This document shows positions 1 to 5,545 of a stretch of DNA of 8,476 bases, piece by piece. How positions within the stretch are numbered: the stretch's first letter is position 1; the number at the start of each line of letters is the position of its first letter. The translations under genes were made by a program, and so were the position numbers. The notes beneath the pieces are model-generated. The model was not told where the DNA came from. It worked only from the letters and a program-made list of their open reading frames with translations, and did no database searches. The stretch lies in assembly GCA_011051075.1 (NCBI GenBank), contig DREN01000363.1:1-8476 (forward strand). The letters run 5' to 3'. This DNA is from Deltaproteobacteria bacterium. Its GTDB lineage: Bacteria > Desulfobacterota > DSM-4660 > Desulfatiglandales > Desulfatiglandaceae.

Positions 1-2
1 AT

Positions 3-923
3 CTTCAATCGTACATCTGCTCCATAGTCCAGTCAGGTCTTGAGTTGATCCTCCAGGGAAAGACCGACTTCCTGGATGCGTTCCTCTTTCCTCACACCTG
101 CGATTCCATCCAAAACATGGCTTCGGTGATCTTTGACTACATCGGTGCACAAAAACCGTGTTATTTTTTCTACCACCCCAAGGCCCCCTACGGCGCCGCG
201 GCCAGGGAATTCTACCGGCAGCAGTTGGGAGATCTTGCGGATTCCCTGTCAAAACAGTTTGGACCGCTCGACCCCATTGTGCTCAAGGAAAAGGTGGAAC
301 AGGGCCAGCATATTGCCCACCTCATAGAGGAGTTGTATCAGATGCGGGCCCGGGGCGCTCTGGGTCTCAGCAACGTGAATTTCTATGACCTGATCCGGCG
401 GGGAGAATACCTATTCCCTGATGACTGGGCCCCGGAACTGGAAAAGCAGGCGAAACAGCAGGAGGAAGCTGAAAACTTCCGGGTGCCTATTCTTCTGAGC
501 GGAGTCCTCCCGAACCCGGTGGACCTTCTACAGCTTCTTGACGACTTGCGGGTCCTGGTGGCCCATGACGACCTCTTGAACGGGAGCCGTCGACTCATTG
601 TCCCGGGAAATGATTTCAAAGACCCCTTTGAGCAGCTCACCGAGTCCTATTTTTCCATGCCGCCGTGCTCAACCAGGGGGTCATCCGTTGCTCGACGGAG
701 GGATTATCTTTTTAAACTGATTGAAACAAGCGGGGCACGAGGAGTGATTTTTAACATCGTGAAATTCTGTGAACCCGAGTGGTTTGATATCCCGAACCTC
801 CAGGAGGGCCTCAAGGAACGGGGAATCCCGAGCCTCGTCCTGGATACGGAATTGAACCAGGGCTTTTCCGGGCAAATGGCCACCAGGGTGGAGGCCTTCA
901 TTGAAACGCTCGACAGGAGTTAG
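3..923 (+). CDS. 2-hydroxyacyl-CoA dehydratase / benzoyl-CoA reductase subunit, BcrC/HgdB-like (5' end missing)
   Basis: The frame is open from the left edge to TAG at 921-923, giving 306 visible residues; the family is usually about 380, so roughly 70-80 N-terminal residues lie outside. A TTG at 45 is only an internal codon, because conserved sequence precedes it. Three cysteine contexts typical of the family are present: YICS (Cys6 of the visible part), FPHTCD (Cys33) and VKFCEPEW (Cys256), followed by the usual GIPSLVLDTE and TRVEAFIETL end. In this superfamily such cysteines hold a 4Fe-4S cluster at the subunit interface, where radical dehydration of 2-hydroxyacyl-CoA or reduction of an aromatic acyl-CoA occurs. 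The C-terminal features resemble BcrC more than HgdB. The enzyme should be cytoplasmic and oxygen-sensitive. A BcrB-like partner follows after 120 nt in the same orientation. Membership of the superfamily is firm; the substrate cannot be read from the sequence. Confidence 0.88.
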   Translation, partial: LQSYICSIVQSGLELILQGKTDFLDAFLFPHTCDSIQNMASVIFDYIGAQKPCYFFYHPKAPYGAAAREFYRQQLGDLADSLSKQFGPLDPIVLKEKVEQGQHIAHLIEELYQMRARGALGLSNVNFYDLIRRGEYLFPDDWAPELEKQAKQQEEAENFRVPILLSGVLPNPVDLLQLLDDLRVLVAHDDLLNGSRRLIVPGNDFKDPFEQLTESYFSMPPCSTRGSSVARRRDYLFKLIETSGARGVIFNIVKFCEPEWFDIPNLQEGLKERGIPSLVLDTELNQGFSGQMATRVEAFIETLDRS

Positions 924-985
924 TCCCGCCGTGCGGCGGGATTGGCTCGTCGCAGGCGGCTCTGCCCGGTCTAACCCGCTTTTTT
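924..985 (+). promoter_or_regulatory. Intercistronic hairpin and possible attenuator between the two reductase/dehydratase subunits
   Basis: Immediately after the stop codon a perfect 7-bp stem forms: TCCCGCC (924-930), loop GTGC, GGCGGGA (935-941). It is not followed by a T-run. A second, mutually exclusive pairing is possible between GCGGG (936-940) and CCCGC (975-979), and the latter runs directly into six T residues (980-985), as an intrinsic terminator would. The arrangement could trim expression of the downstream subunit or protect the upstream mRNA end. The stems are seen; the function is inferred. Confidence 0.4.
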
Positions 986-1043
986 CTATTCACCCTCTTG
1001 CAGGGGTCGATTAGAAGTGATTTGACAAACTCCGAGGTGATTT

Positions 1044-2363
1044 ATGTCTCTATATCAAACGGCCAAGTATCATTTCATGAAAGACGTGGGGGCACCCGCT
1101 CTTCTCAAACTTCAGGAAAAGCGCAAAAAGAGGCACCCCGGAAAACCCAATCCTCATCTCGGGCCTCCGCTCAAGTGTTCAGGAAGACTCCGGGAGATCA
1201 TGACCCGGCATTACTACCTCTCCCGCTTTGCCCAGGGAGCCAGGCCCGTGGCCTGGGTCACAAGCGGTGCTCCTGTGGAGCTCCTCAGGGTTTTTGATTT
1301 TTACACGGTCTATCCTGAAAACCATGGTGCCCTGTGCGGTGCCAGGAAGATGGGCCCGGCGCTCTGTTCTGAGGCGGAAAACAGGGGCTATCACCCTGAC
1401 CTCTGTTCCTATGCACGCATCGACCTGGGAACCGCGTTTTCCGGAAAAACCCCTACGGGAAAACTCCCCAGGCCGGACCTCCTTTTTTGCTCCAACAATA
1501 TCTGTCAGACGGTCCTTTACTGGTTCAAGGCCCTTGCGCACTACTGGGACATTCCCCTGATCCTCTTTGATACTCCTTATAATTTCAAAGACATCAGGGA
1601 GCATGATATTCAGTATATGGCAAGGCAGCTCGAGGAAATAATCCCGGAACTGGAACGTATTTCCGGTCGAAAATTTTCAGAGAACCGCTTTCAGGAAATC
1701 GCGATCATCGCTCGGGACTCGGCCACTCTCTGGGGGCAGGTCCTTGCCACCATGAAAAACCGGCCTGCTCCCATGAGTATCTTTGACGCCTTTGTGCACC
1801 TGGCCCCTATTGTCTCTCTCAGGGGCCTTCCCGTTGCCCTGGAGTACTACAAGATCCTCCTTGATGAATTGCACGACCGGGTTCACAAAGGCATCGGTGC
1901 CATTACCAATGAAAAAAAGCGCCTCATGTGGGACAATATCGCCATCTGGTTCAAAATACGGGACTGGTCCCTGCTTTTCGCGGAACGGGGTTTTAATTTT
2001 GTGGCGGCCACCTATACCAATGCCTGGGCGGAAACCATCCAGTACCTGGACCCACAATCACCTTTCGAGTCCATGGCCAAGACCTACGGCCTGGTTATCC
2101 TCAACAACAACCTGAATCACCGGCTCGAACTGATGGCACAGATGATCAAGGAGTACCAGGTGGACGGGCTGGTGGTGCATTCGGACCGGAGCTGTAAACC
2201 CTATTCAGTTGGGCAGTATGACCTGAAACGGCTGCTCAGTGAGCGGCTGGGGATCAATGCGGTTGTAATCGAGGCGGATATGACGGATTCCCGCGCCTAC
2301 TCCGAAGAGCAGGCCAGGACTCGCCTGGAGGCATTCTTCGAAGCACTGGAAAACGAGGCGTAA
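1044..2363 (+). CDS. Benzoyl-CoA reductase / 2-hydroxyacyl-CoA dehydratase subunit, BcrB/BzdO-like
   Basis: This 439-residue protein has the size of BcrB/BzdO (about 430-450). ATG at 1044 follows a good Shine-Dalgarno, GAGGTGA at 1034-1040. Signatures in order: HGALCGARKMGPALCSEA (Cys98, Cys108), YHPDLCSYARIDLG (Cys121), LPRPDLLFCSNNICQTVLYW (Cys149, Cys154), LILFDTPYN (about 172-180), HSDRSCKPYS (Cys384) and the end motif ARTRLEAFFEAL. The DLCSYAR, NICQTVLYW and SCKPYS contexts are what I associate with the B-type subunit of class I benzoyl-CoA reductases rather than with amino-acid-derived hydroxyacyl dehydratases. It probably forms an Fe-S heterodimer with the preceding BcrC-like protein. 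Known enzymes of the family need an ATP-hydrolysing activator (BcrA/BcrD or HgdC type), and none is in the window. Substrate remains open: an aromatic acyl-CoA, or another hard-to-reduce or dehydrate CoA thioester. Confidence 0.88.
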   Translation: MSLYQTAKYHFMKDVGAPALLKLQEKRKKRHPGKPNPHLGPPLKCSGRLREIMTRHYYLSRFAQGARPVAWVTSGAPVELLRVFDFYTVYPENHGALCGARKMGPALCSEAENRGYHPDLCSYARIDLGTAFSGKTPTGKLPRPDLLFCSNNICQTVLYWFKALAHYWDIPLILFDTPYNFKDIREHDIQYMARQLEEIIPELERISGRKFSENRFQEIAIIARDSATLWGQVLATMKNRPAPMSIFDAFVHLAPIVSLRGLPVALEYYKILLDELHDRVHKGIGAITNEKKRLMWDNIAIWFKIRDWSLLFAERGFNFVAATYTNAWAETIQYLDPQSPFESMAKTYGLVILNNNLNHRLELMAQMIKEYQVDGLVVHSDRSCKPYSVGQYDLKRLLSERLGINAVVIEADMTDSRAYSEEQARTRLEAFFEALENEA

Positions 2364-2387
2364 GGCGTAAGGCACAAGGCTGAAGGC
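2359..2387. repeat. Four tandem degenerate heptamers, CNNAAGG
   Basis: Four consecutive 7-nt units CGTAAGG, CGTAAGG, CACAAGG, CTGAAGG plus a trailing C occupy 2359-2387. The first unit contains the TAA stop of the BcrB-like gene. The constant part is C at position 1 and AAGG at positions 4-7. It is a short microsatellite-like intergenic array; no function is evident. Confidence 0.6.
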
Positions 2388-2390
2388 AAA

Positions 2391-2424
2391 AAAGAAATGC
2401 CTTCAATCGTATCTCGGCATTTTT
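2391..2424. terminator. Bidirectional intrinsic terminator between convergent genes
   Basis: Stem AAATGCC (2395-2401) and GGCATTT (2416-2422) encloses a 14-nt loop. T residues follow on the plus strand (to 2424), and an A-rich stretch before it (2388-2393) gives CTTTTTT on the minus strand. It lies between the convergent BcrB-like gene and pgeF, abutting the pgeF stop codon at 2424-2426. The stem is AT-rich and only 7 bp, so its strength is probably modest. Confidence 0.55.
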
Positions 2425-3254
2425 CACGGCTTTCGGAGCATGGCTGCGACGGCAAATCTTCCTGTCTTTCCCTCTTTTCGGTAGGAATAGAAGAGATCCG
2501 CCCGGCATCGGGTACAAACCCCGGCAATTTCCACATGGTCTCCCACAACCCCTGCTTCCATCAACTGCCAGCAGCTCACTGCCCAGAGATCAAAGTAATT
2601 CTCCCGCACCTGGAACCTGCGGAAGTTCTCCGGGAAATAGTGCTCGTGCCCCCGAAATTCTCCGCAGCACGGTCCCAGGGAGGGGCCGATGGCGGCAAGG
2701 ATAGCGGCCGGCCTGCATGAAAATTCCTTTTCCATGCGGTTGACCGTCTTGCCAAGGATGTTCTGCACGTTTCCCCGCCACCCGGAATGGACCACTGCGA
2801 TAACATTTTTCTCCGGATCATAGAGGATAACGCCCTGGCAGTCAGCCAGTTTTACCAGAAGCCCTCGACCCGGCACATTCGTTATGAGGGCATCGGCGGA
2901 AGGGGAACCATCTGCGGAAACGAGGTAATCTCTCTTGAGGACCACGGCGTCATCACCGTGAATCTGCTTTGCCTGTGCCAGTTCTTCCGCCCCAAGGGAG
3001 CCCTGAATCCTCGCCAGGTTCTCTTGTACCAGGGCGGGAAAATCATCCACTGAGGAGGCCACATTGAGGCTCGCAAAAGGGCCACCGCTCACACCCCCAT
3101 GCCGGGTAAACACCGCGTGAACAAGGTTTTTGCTTGCAGACAGTTTTGGAAAGCGAAAGTGCAGGGGATCATCATCCTGACGGACGAGACCGGAAAGAGT
3201 GTAGCGTGGTATACTTGGAAAAAATGGGGAAGAGGGGGGATCTGATGAACGCAT
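2424..3254 (-). CDS. pgeF: Multicopper-polyphenol-oxidase/laccase-fold protein (PgeF/YfiH/LACC1 family)
   Basis: The 276-residue protein starts at ATG 3254; an upstream in-frame TTG at 3290 lies inside the SRP RNA gene and has no ribosome-binding site, so I reject it. Family signatures in order: FTRHGGVSGGPFASLNV (about 49-65), KQIHGDDAV (His99), LADCQGVILYDP (Cys139), AVVHSGWRGNVQNI (His156), AIGPSLGPCCGEF (188-200) and the FYSYRKEGKTGRFA end. His99, Cys139 and His156 match the zinc-binding/catalytic triad. The family acts in the cytoplasm; bacterial members have purine nucleoside phosphorylase and adenosine deaminase activities, and PgeF removes mis-incorporated serine-containing peptidoglycan precursors in E. 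coli. Most members have ADC-x-P where this one has ADCQG. Residues 1-35 (Ser/Pro-rich) form an N-terminal extension. It follows the SRP RNA by only 12 nt on the same strand. Confidence 0.93.
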   Translation of the reverse strand: MRSSDPPSSPFFPSIPRYTLSGLVRQDDDPLHFRFPKLSASKNLVHAVFTRHGGVSGGPFASLNVASSVDDFPALVQENLARIQGSLGAEELAQAKQIHGDDAVVLKRDYLVSADGSPSADALITNVPGRGLLVKLADCQGVILYDPEKNVIAVVHSGWRGNVQNILGKTVNRMEKEFSCRPAAILAAIGPSLGPCCGEFRGHEHYFPENFRRFQVRENYFDLWAVSCWQLMEAGVVGDHVEIAGVCTRCRADLFYSYRKEGKTGRFAVAAMLRKP

Positions 3255-3266
3255 TTCGTTAAAAGT

Positions 3267-3539
3267 CCTTGGCCGTGCATCCCTCTTCAAACCAGGAACG
3301 GCACATCCGCCCCACCGGGAGATCAGAGATAGATTTCATCACGACACAAACTTTCTTATTTACCGCTGCTTCCTCCCGGACCTGACGGGGTTCATAAGTG
3401 TCTGTCACGTGAGGTCCATCTCCTTCCCTCGAATGGTTTGAGACATCCCGAATCAGGGTTCTCCGAAGGACGTTCGACCCCGCATGAGCGGATTTCGGGT
3501 CATGGGGCACCGCTAGCTCCCCGCCTAGCACGACCAAGG
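3267..3539 (-). ncRNA. ffs: Signal recognition particle RNA, long form with Alu domain (B. subtilis scRNA type)
   Basis: On the minus strand the S-domain core GGTCCGGGAGGAAGCAGC (3382-3365) carries a GGGA tetraloop between CC/GG pairs and the asymmetric loop bound by Ffh. The 5' part holds the Alu-domain signature CGTGCTAGGCGGGGAG (3532-3517) followed by GCTAGCGGTGCCCC (3517-3504), very close to B. subtilis scRNA as I remember it. The ends close into helix 1: CCTTGGTCGTGC (3539-3528) with GCACGGCCAAGG (3278-3267), 12 pairs with one G-U. Internal support for helix 5 comes from TCAAACCA (3441-3434) with TGGTTTGA (3294-3287) and GGAGAT (3423-3418) with ATCTCC (3323-3318). The resulting 273 nt nearly equals the 271 nt of scRNA. 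It partners Ffh/FtsY in co-translational targeting of membrane and secreted proteins. Exact ends are inferred from helix 1. Only four T residues follow the 3' strand (3264-3261), and I see no convincing own promoter. Confidence 0.94.
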
Positions 3540-3560
3540 ATCAACGAAAAATTGATTCCA

Positions 3561-3680
3561 ATTCGCATTCAAGCGCCACCGGCGTTGGCCGAGTCGCAGA
3601 CTCCTCGGCGTACTGAAAATGTATGCCTCCGTCGCCTCCTCCTTGCCGCCCTGGTTTCATCTTGAATGCAAAATAGAATT
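3561..3680. repeat. Structured element bounded by inverted repeats, between HU and the SRP RNA
   Basis: A perfect 9-bp inverted repeat, GCATTCAAG (3565-3573) and CTTGAATGC (3661-3669), brackets about 87 nt. An outer AATTC (3560-3564) / GAATT (3676-3680) pair overlaps the HU stop codon region. Inside are further hairpins: GAGTC-GCA-GACTC (3591-3603); GGCGTAC (3607-3613) with GTATGCC (3621-3627); and GCCA (3575-3578) with TGGC (3586-3589). No coding frame in it resembles a protein I know. It could be a small non-autonomous palindromic mobile element, a processing site separating HU mRNA from the SRP RNA, or a terminator of unusual form. Confidence 0.5.
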
Positions 3681-3957
3681 AGAAGACGTCCACCCTTTCT
3701 TTCAGTTCTTTTCCCACCTTGAAAAAGGGGAGCTTCTTGGGACCGACTTCGATCACTTCCCCCGTCTTGGGGTTTCGGCCCTTGTAGCCTTCGTATTCCT
3801 TGATCTTGAAGCTGCCAAGTCCTCTGATTTCAACCCGTTCTCCTGCCGCGAGAGCACGTTCCATTTCACCAAAAACTGTGTTCACCACTTCTTCGGCCCT
3901 CTTTAGGGGCAGGCCTTCAGCCTTTGCCAGAGCTTCTACCAATTGCGATTTGTTCAT
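3679..3957 (-). CDS. hup: HU/IHF-family histone-like DNA-binding protein
   Basis: This 92-residue protein starts at ATG 3957, preceded by a strong Shine-Dalgarno (GAGGGGGAAT just upstream); a longer frame to 4005 has no family resemblance in its extra 16 residues. MNKSQLVEALAKAEGL is the helical dimerisation end. RGLGSFKIKE (about 45-54) and the arm motif GRNPKTGE (60-67, with the intercalating proline at Pro63) mark the DNA-bending beta-ribbon, followed by LPFFKVGKELKERV. HU/IHF dimers bend DNA and organise the nucleoid, assisting replication and recombination. The arm and PFFKxGKELKxRV end fit HU and IHF subunits about equally, so HU versus IHF is not settled. It has its own predicted promoter (4019-4047) and may be co-transcribed with the downstream SRP RNA and pgeF on the same strand. 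Confidence 0.95.
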   Translation of the reverse strand: MNKSQLVEALAKAEGLPLKRAEEVVNTVFGEMERALAAGERVEIRGLGSFKIKEYEGYKGRNPKTGEVIEVGPKKLPFFKVGKELKERVDVF

Positions 3958-4018
3958 ATTCCCCCTCATTTCTGCGGTTAATGCCTGACGAAAAGAGTGT
4001 TTCAAAGGCAGGTATGCA

Positions 4019-4047
4019 AAAATAATCCATCATAAAAATGAAGTCAA
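4019..4047 (-). promoter_or_regulatory. Candidate sigma-70 promoter for the HU gene
   Basis: On the minus strand, TTGACT (4047-4042; 5 of 6 consensus positions) and TATTTT (4024-4019; 4 of 6) are separated by exactly 17 nt. The expected start near 4012 gives a leader of about 55 nt ahead of the HU ATG. It lies back-to-back with a candidate plus-strand promoter at 4072-4100. Confidence 0.5.
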
Positions 4048-4071
4048 GTGAAATGAACACATTCAGGAGAG

Positions 4072-4100
4072 TTTACTTTTTTCAGCCTTTGGGATATAAA
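4072..4100 (+). promoter_or_regulatory. Candidate sigma-70 promoter for the hisC leader
   Basis: TTTACT (4072-4077; 4 of 6 consensus positions) and TATAAA (4095-4100; 5 of 6) are spaced 17 nt apart. A start near 4107 would make a 5' leader of about 310 nt before hisC. The -10 box sits in the small imperfect palindrome GGGATATAAACCC (4091-4103), which could be an operator. Moderate support only. Confidence 0.35.
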
Positions 4101-4215
4101 CCCGACACACTACCGCACTCAAGAATGCGTAAATGCCCAATAAATCCTGTGAACCCATCACCGCACAGGAGAAGGTGGCGGTATCGAATAACAAAACAGG
4201 TGTACGAGCGACTTC

Positions 4216-4375
4216 CTTGTTGCGAATGCACAAGACATTAACAAAGGGTAATCGCAACCAGAGGTTGCTCCTGCAAACGAGGAATGAATCTGTTCCCGCA
4301 GAGCGGGAGGCACCATGAACCCCCCGGTCCCGGTATAACCTATCCGGGCTCTCCACCAAATATGGAGGGTTTCAT
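4216..4375 (+). promoter_or_regulatory. Hairpin-rich leader upstream of hisC, candidate structured RNA
   Basis: Between about 4107 and the hisC start there is no convincing gene. From 4216 onward there is a run of stems: CTTGTTGC/GCACAAG (4216-4234, one bulge); GCAACC-AGA-GGTTGC (4254-4268, perfect); TCCCGC-AGA-GCGGGA (4294-4308, perfect, same AGA loop); then a three-way-junction pattern in which ATGAACC (4315-4321) pairs with GGTTTCAT (4368-4375) around CCCGG/CCGGG (4329-4348) and CTCCA/TGGAG (4351-4367). I do not recognise a known riboswitch, T-box, 6S RNA or tRNA here, and no T-run follows. A cis-acting leader for hisC or a separate small RNA are both possible. The part from about 4101 to 4215 shows nothing I can assign. 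Confidence 0.4.
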
Positions 4376-4419
4376 CAAGGCCAAAACTTATTCGATGTTT
4401 TTTGTGGAGGGAAACCAGC

Positions 4420-5514
4420 ATGAAGAGACTGATCCGCCCAGGGATACAAGACCTTGTTCCCTATCCGCCCGGGAAACCCATAGAGGAACTCGAGCGGGAG
4501 CTTGGTATTCAGGGGTCTATTAAACTGGCATCCAATGAAAATCCACTGGGTCCCTCACCAATGGCCCTGGAGGCGATTCGAGCGAAACTCAATACCCTTC
4601 ACCGGTACCCCGACGGCAGCGGGTACTATCTCAAGTCAAAATTGAGCGAGAAATTTCACCTTCCCCTGGACCGAATCCTCCTGGGAAACGGTTCAAACGA
4701 ACTTATTGAATTGATCGTCCGCACCTTTCTTGAGCCTGGAGACGAGGCCGTGCAGCCGTTTCCCACCTTTCTCGTCTACGAGAAAATCGTAAAAGGCGCC
4801 GGGGGCAGGATGATCTCGGTTCCCCTTGCGGATTTTGGGCTTGACTTGAAGGCCATGGTGAACGCCCTCACCCCACGGACGAAAATCCTCTTTGTAAACA
4901 ATCCTAATAACCCCACCGGAACTATTCTGAAAAAATTGGAACTATTCCAATTCCTCAAGAATATCCCCAAAGAGGTGATCGTGGTGATGGATGAGGCGTA
5001 CGTGGAATTCGTCACGGACCCCGACTTTGCAAACGGGATTGAACTCCTGGGCAAACACCCCGGTATCATCGTCCTCAGAACCTTCTCAAAACTTTACGGC
5101 CTGGCGGGACTCAGGATCGGTTATGGGTTCGCCCGCGAAGAGCTTGCTGACTATATAAACCGGGTGCGCCAGCCCTTCAACGCCAATACCCTTGCCCAGG
5201 CCGCGGCCACCGCCGCGCTGGATGACAGGGCCTTTGAGGAGCAGACGTTGCACACGGTGCGTGAAGGTCTTCAATATCTCCATGAGCGTTTGGACAAGAT
5301 GGGCCTCGACTACCTTCCCACCCAGACAAACTTTTTTTTGATAAGAGTGCATCCCGGGGGCCGGGAAGTATATGAAAAATTGTTGCGGGAAGGAGTTATC
5401 GTTCGTGCCATGGATAGTTACGGCCTCCCCGAATATATCCGGATAAACGTGGGGCTTCCGGAAGAAAATGAGCGATTCATCACCACATTGAAAAAGGTCC
5501 TGACATTGACTTGA
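4420..5514 (+). CDS. hisC: Histidinol-phosphate aminotransferase
   Basis: This 364-residue protein begins at ATG 4420, chosen because GGAGGGA at 4406-4412 is correctly spaced; an in-frame TTG at 4402 lies ahead of that site. It is a PLP-dependent fold-type I aminotransferase that converts imidazole-acetol phosphate and glutamate to histidinol phosphate; homologues also act on aromatic amino acids or prephenate. Visible motifs: KLASNENPLGPS (35-46), GNGSNELIEL (89-98), NNPNNPTG (160-167), MDEAYVEF (190-197, with Asp191 and Tyr194), TFSKLYGLAGLRIGYG (221-236, with the Schiff-base Lys224 and phosphate-binding Arg232) and YIRINVG (339-345, with the carboxylate-binding Arg341). All key residues are present and the length is normal. 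No other his gene is nearby, so it may be recruited for aromatic or broad-specificity transamination. It heads a cluster with cmk and rpsA. Confidence 0.93.
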   Translation: MKRLIRPGIQDLVPYPPGKPIEELERELGIQGSIKLASNENPLGPSPMALEAIRAKLNTLHRYPDGSGYYLKSKLSEKFHLPLDRILLGNGSNELIELIVRTFLEPGDEAVQPFPTFLVYEKIVKGAGGRMISVPLADFGLDLKAMVNALTPRTKILFVNNPNNPTGTILKKLELFQFLKNIPKEVIVVMDEAYVEFVTDPDFANGIELLGKHPGIIVLRTFSKLYGLAGLRIGYGFAREELADYINRVRQPFNANTLAQAAATAALDDRAFEEQTLHTVREGLQYLHERLDKMGLDYLPTQTNFFLIRVHPGGREVYEKLLREGVIVRAMDSYGLPEYIRINVGLPEENERFITTLKKVLTLT

Positions 5515-5524
5515 TATGTTCTGG

Positions 5525-5545
5525 ATGCCGGATCGAGTCCGGCAT
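5525..5545. repeat. Short intergenic palindrome, ATGCCGGA-TCGAG-TCCGGCAT
   Basis: A perfect 8-bp stem with a 5-nt loop sits 11 nt after the hisC stop, in the context CTGGATGCCGG...CCGGCATGACGG. This resembles a class of palindromes repeated many times in many proteobacterial genomes. No T-run follows closely (TTTTT only at 5559-5563), so it is a weak terminator at best, but it may stabilise or partly separate the hisC and cmk transcripts. Confidence 0.6.

Noticed and set aside
1022..1027. TTGACA as the -35 box of a promoter for the BcrB-like gene
   Set aside because: No -10 hexamer occurs at 16-18 nt downstream, and that position falls within the start of the gene.
3255..3290. TTG start at 3290 for pgeF
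   Set aside because: It would lie inside the SRP RNA, has no Shine-Dalgarno, and adds 12 residues with no family resemblance.
3259..3537. A 92-codon minus-strand reading frame
   Set aside because: It coincides almost exactly with the SRP RNA; its apparent conservation would be RNA conservation, and its translation resembles no protein.
3438..3665. A 75-codon plus-strand reading frame
   Set aside because: It runs antisense across the SRP RNA and the inverted-repeat element, has no ribosome-binding site and low-complexity content.
3958..4005. Extended N-terminus of the HU protein
   Set aside because: The internal ATG at 3957 has a strong Shine-Dalgarno and matches the start of the family; the extra residues do not.
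4063..4359. Reading frames of 67-98 codons on both strands of the HU-hisC gap
   Set aside because: They overlap each other, lack good ribosome-binding sites, and their translations show no recognisable motif or composition typical of a protein.
4216..4375. tRNA, 6S RNA, RNase P RNA or T-box in the hisC leader
   Set aside because: There is no cloverleaf or T-arm, no 6S-like single long hairpin with a central bubble, no GAGGAAAGTCC-type RNase P core, and no T-box sequence.
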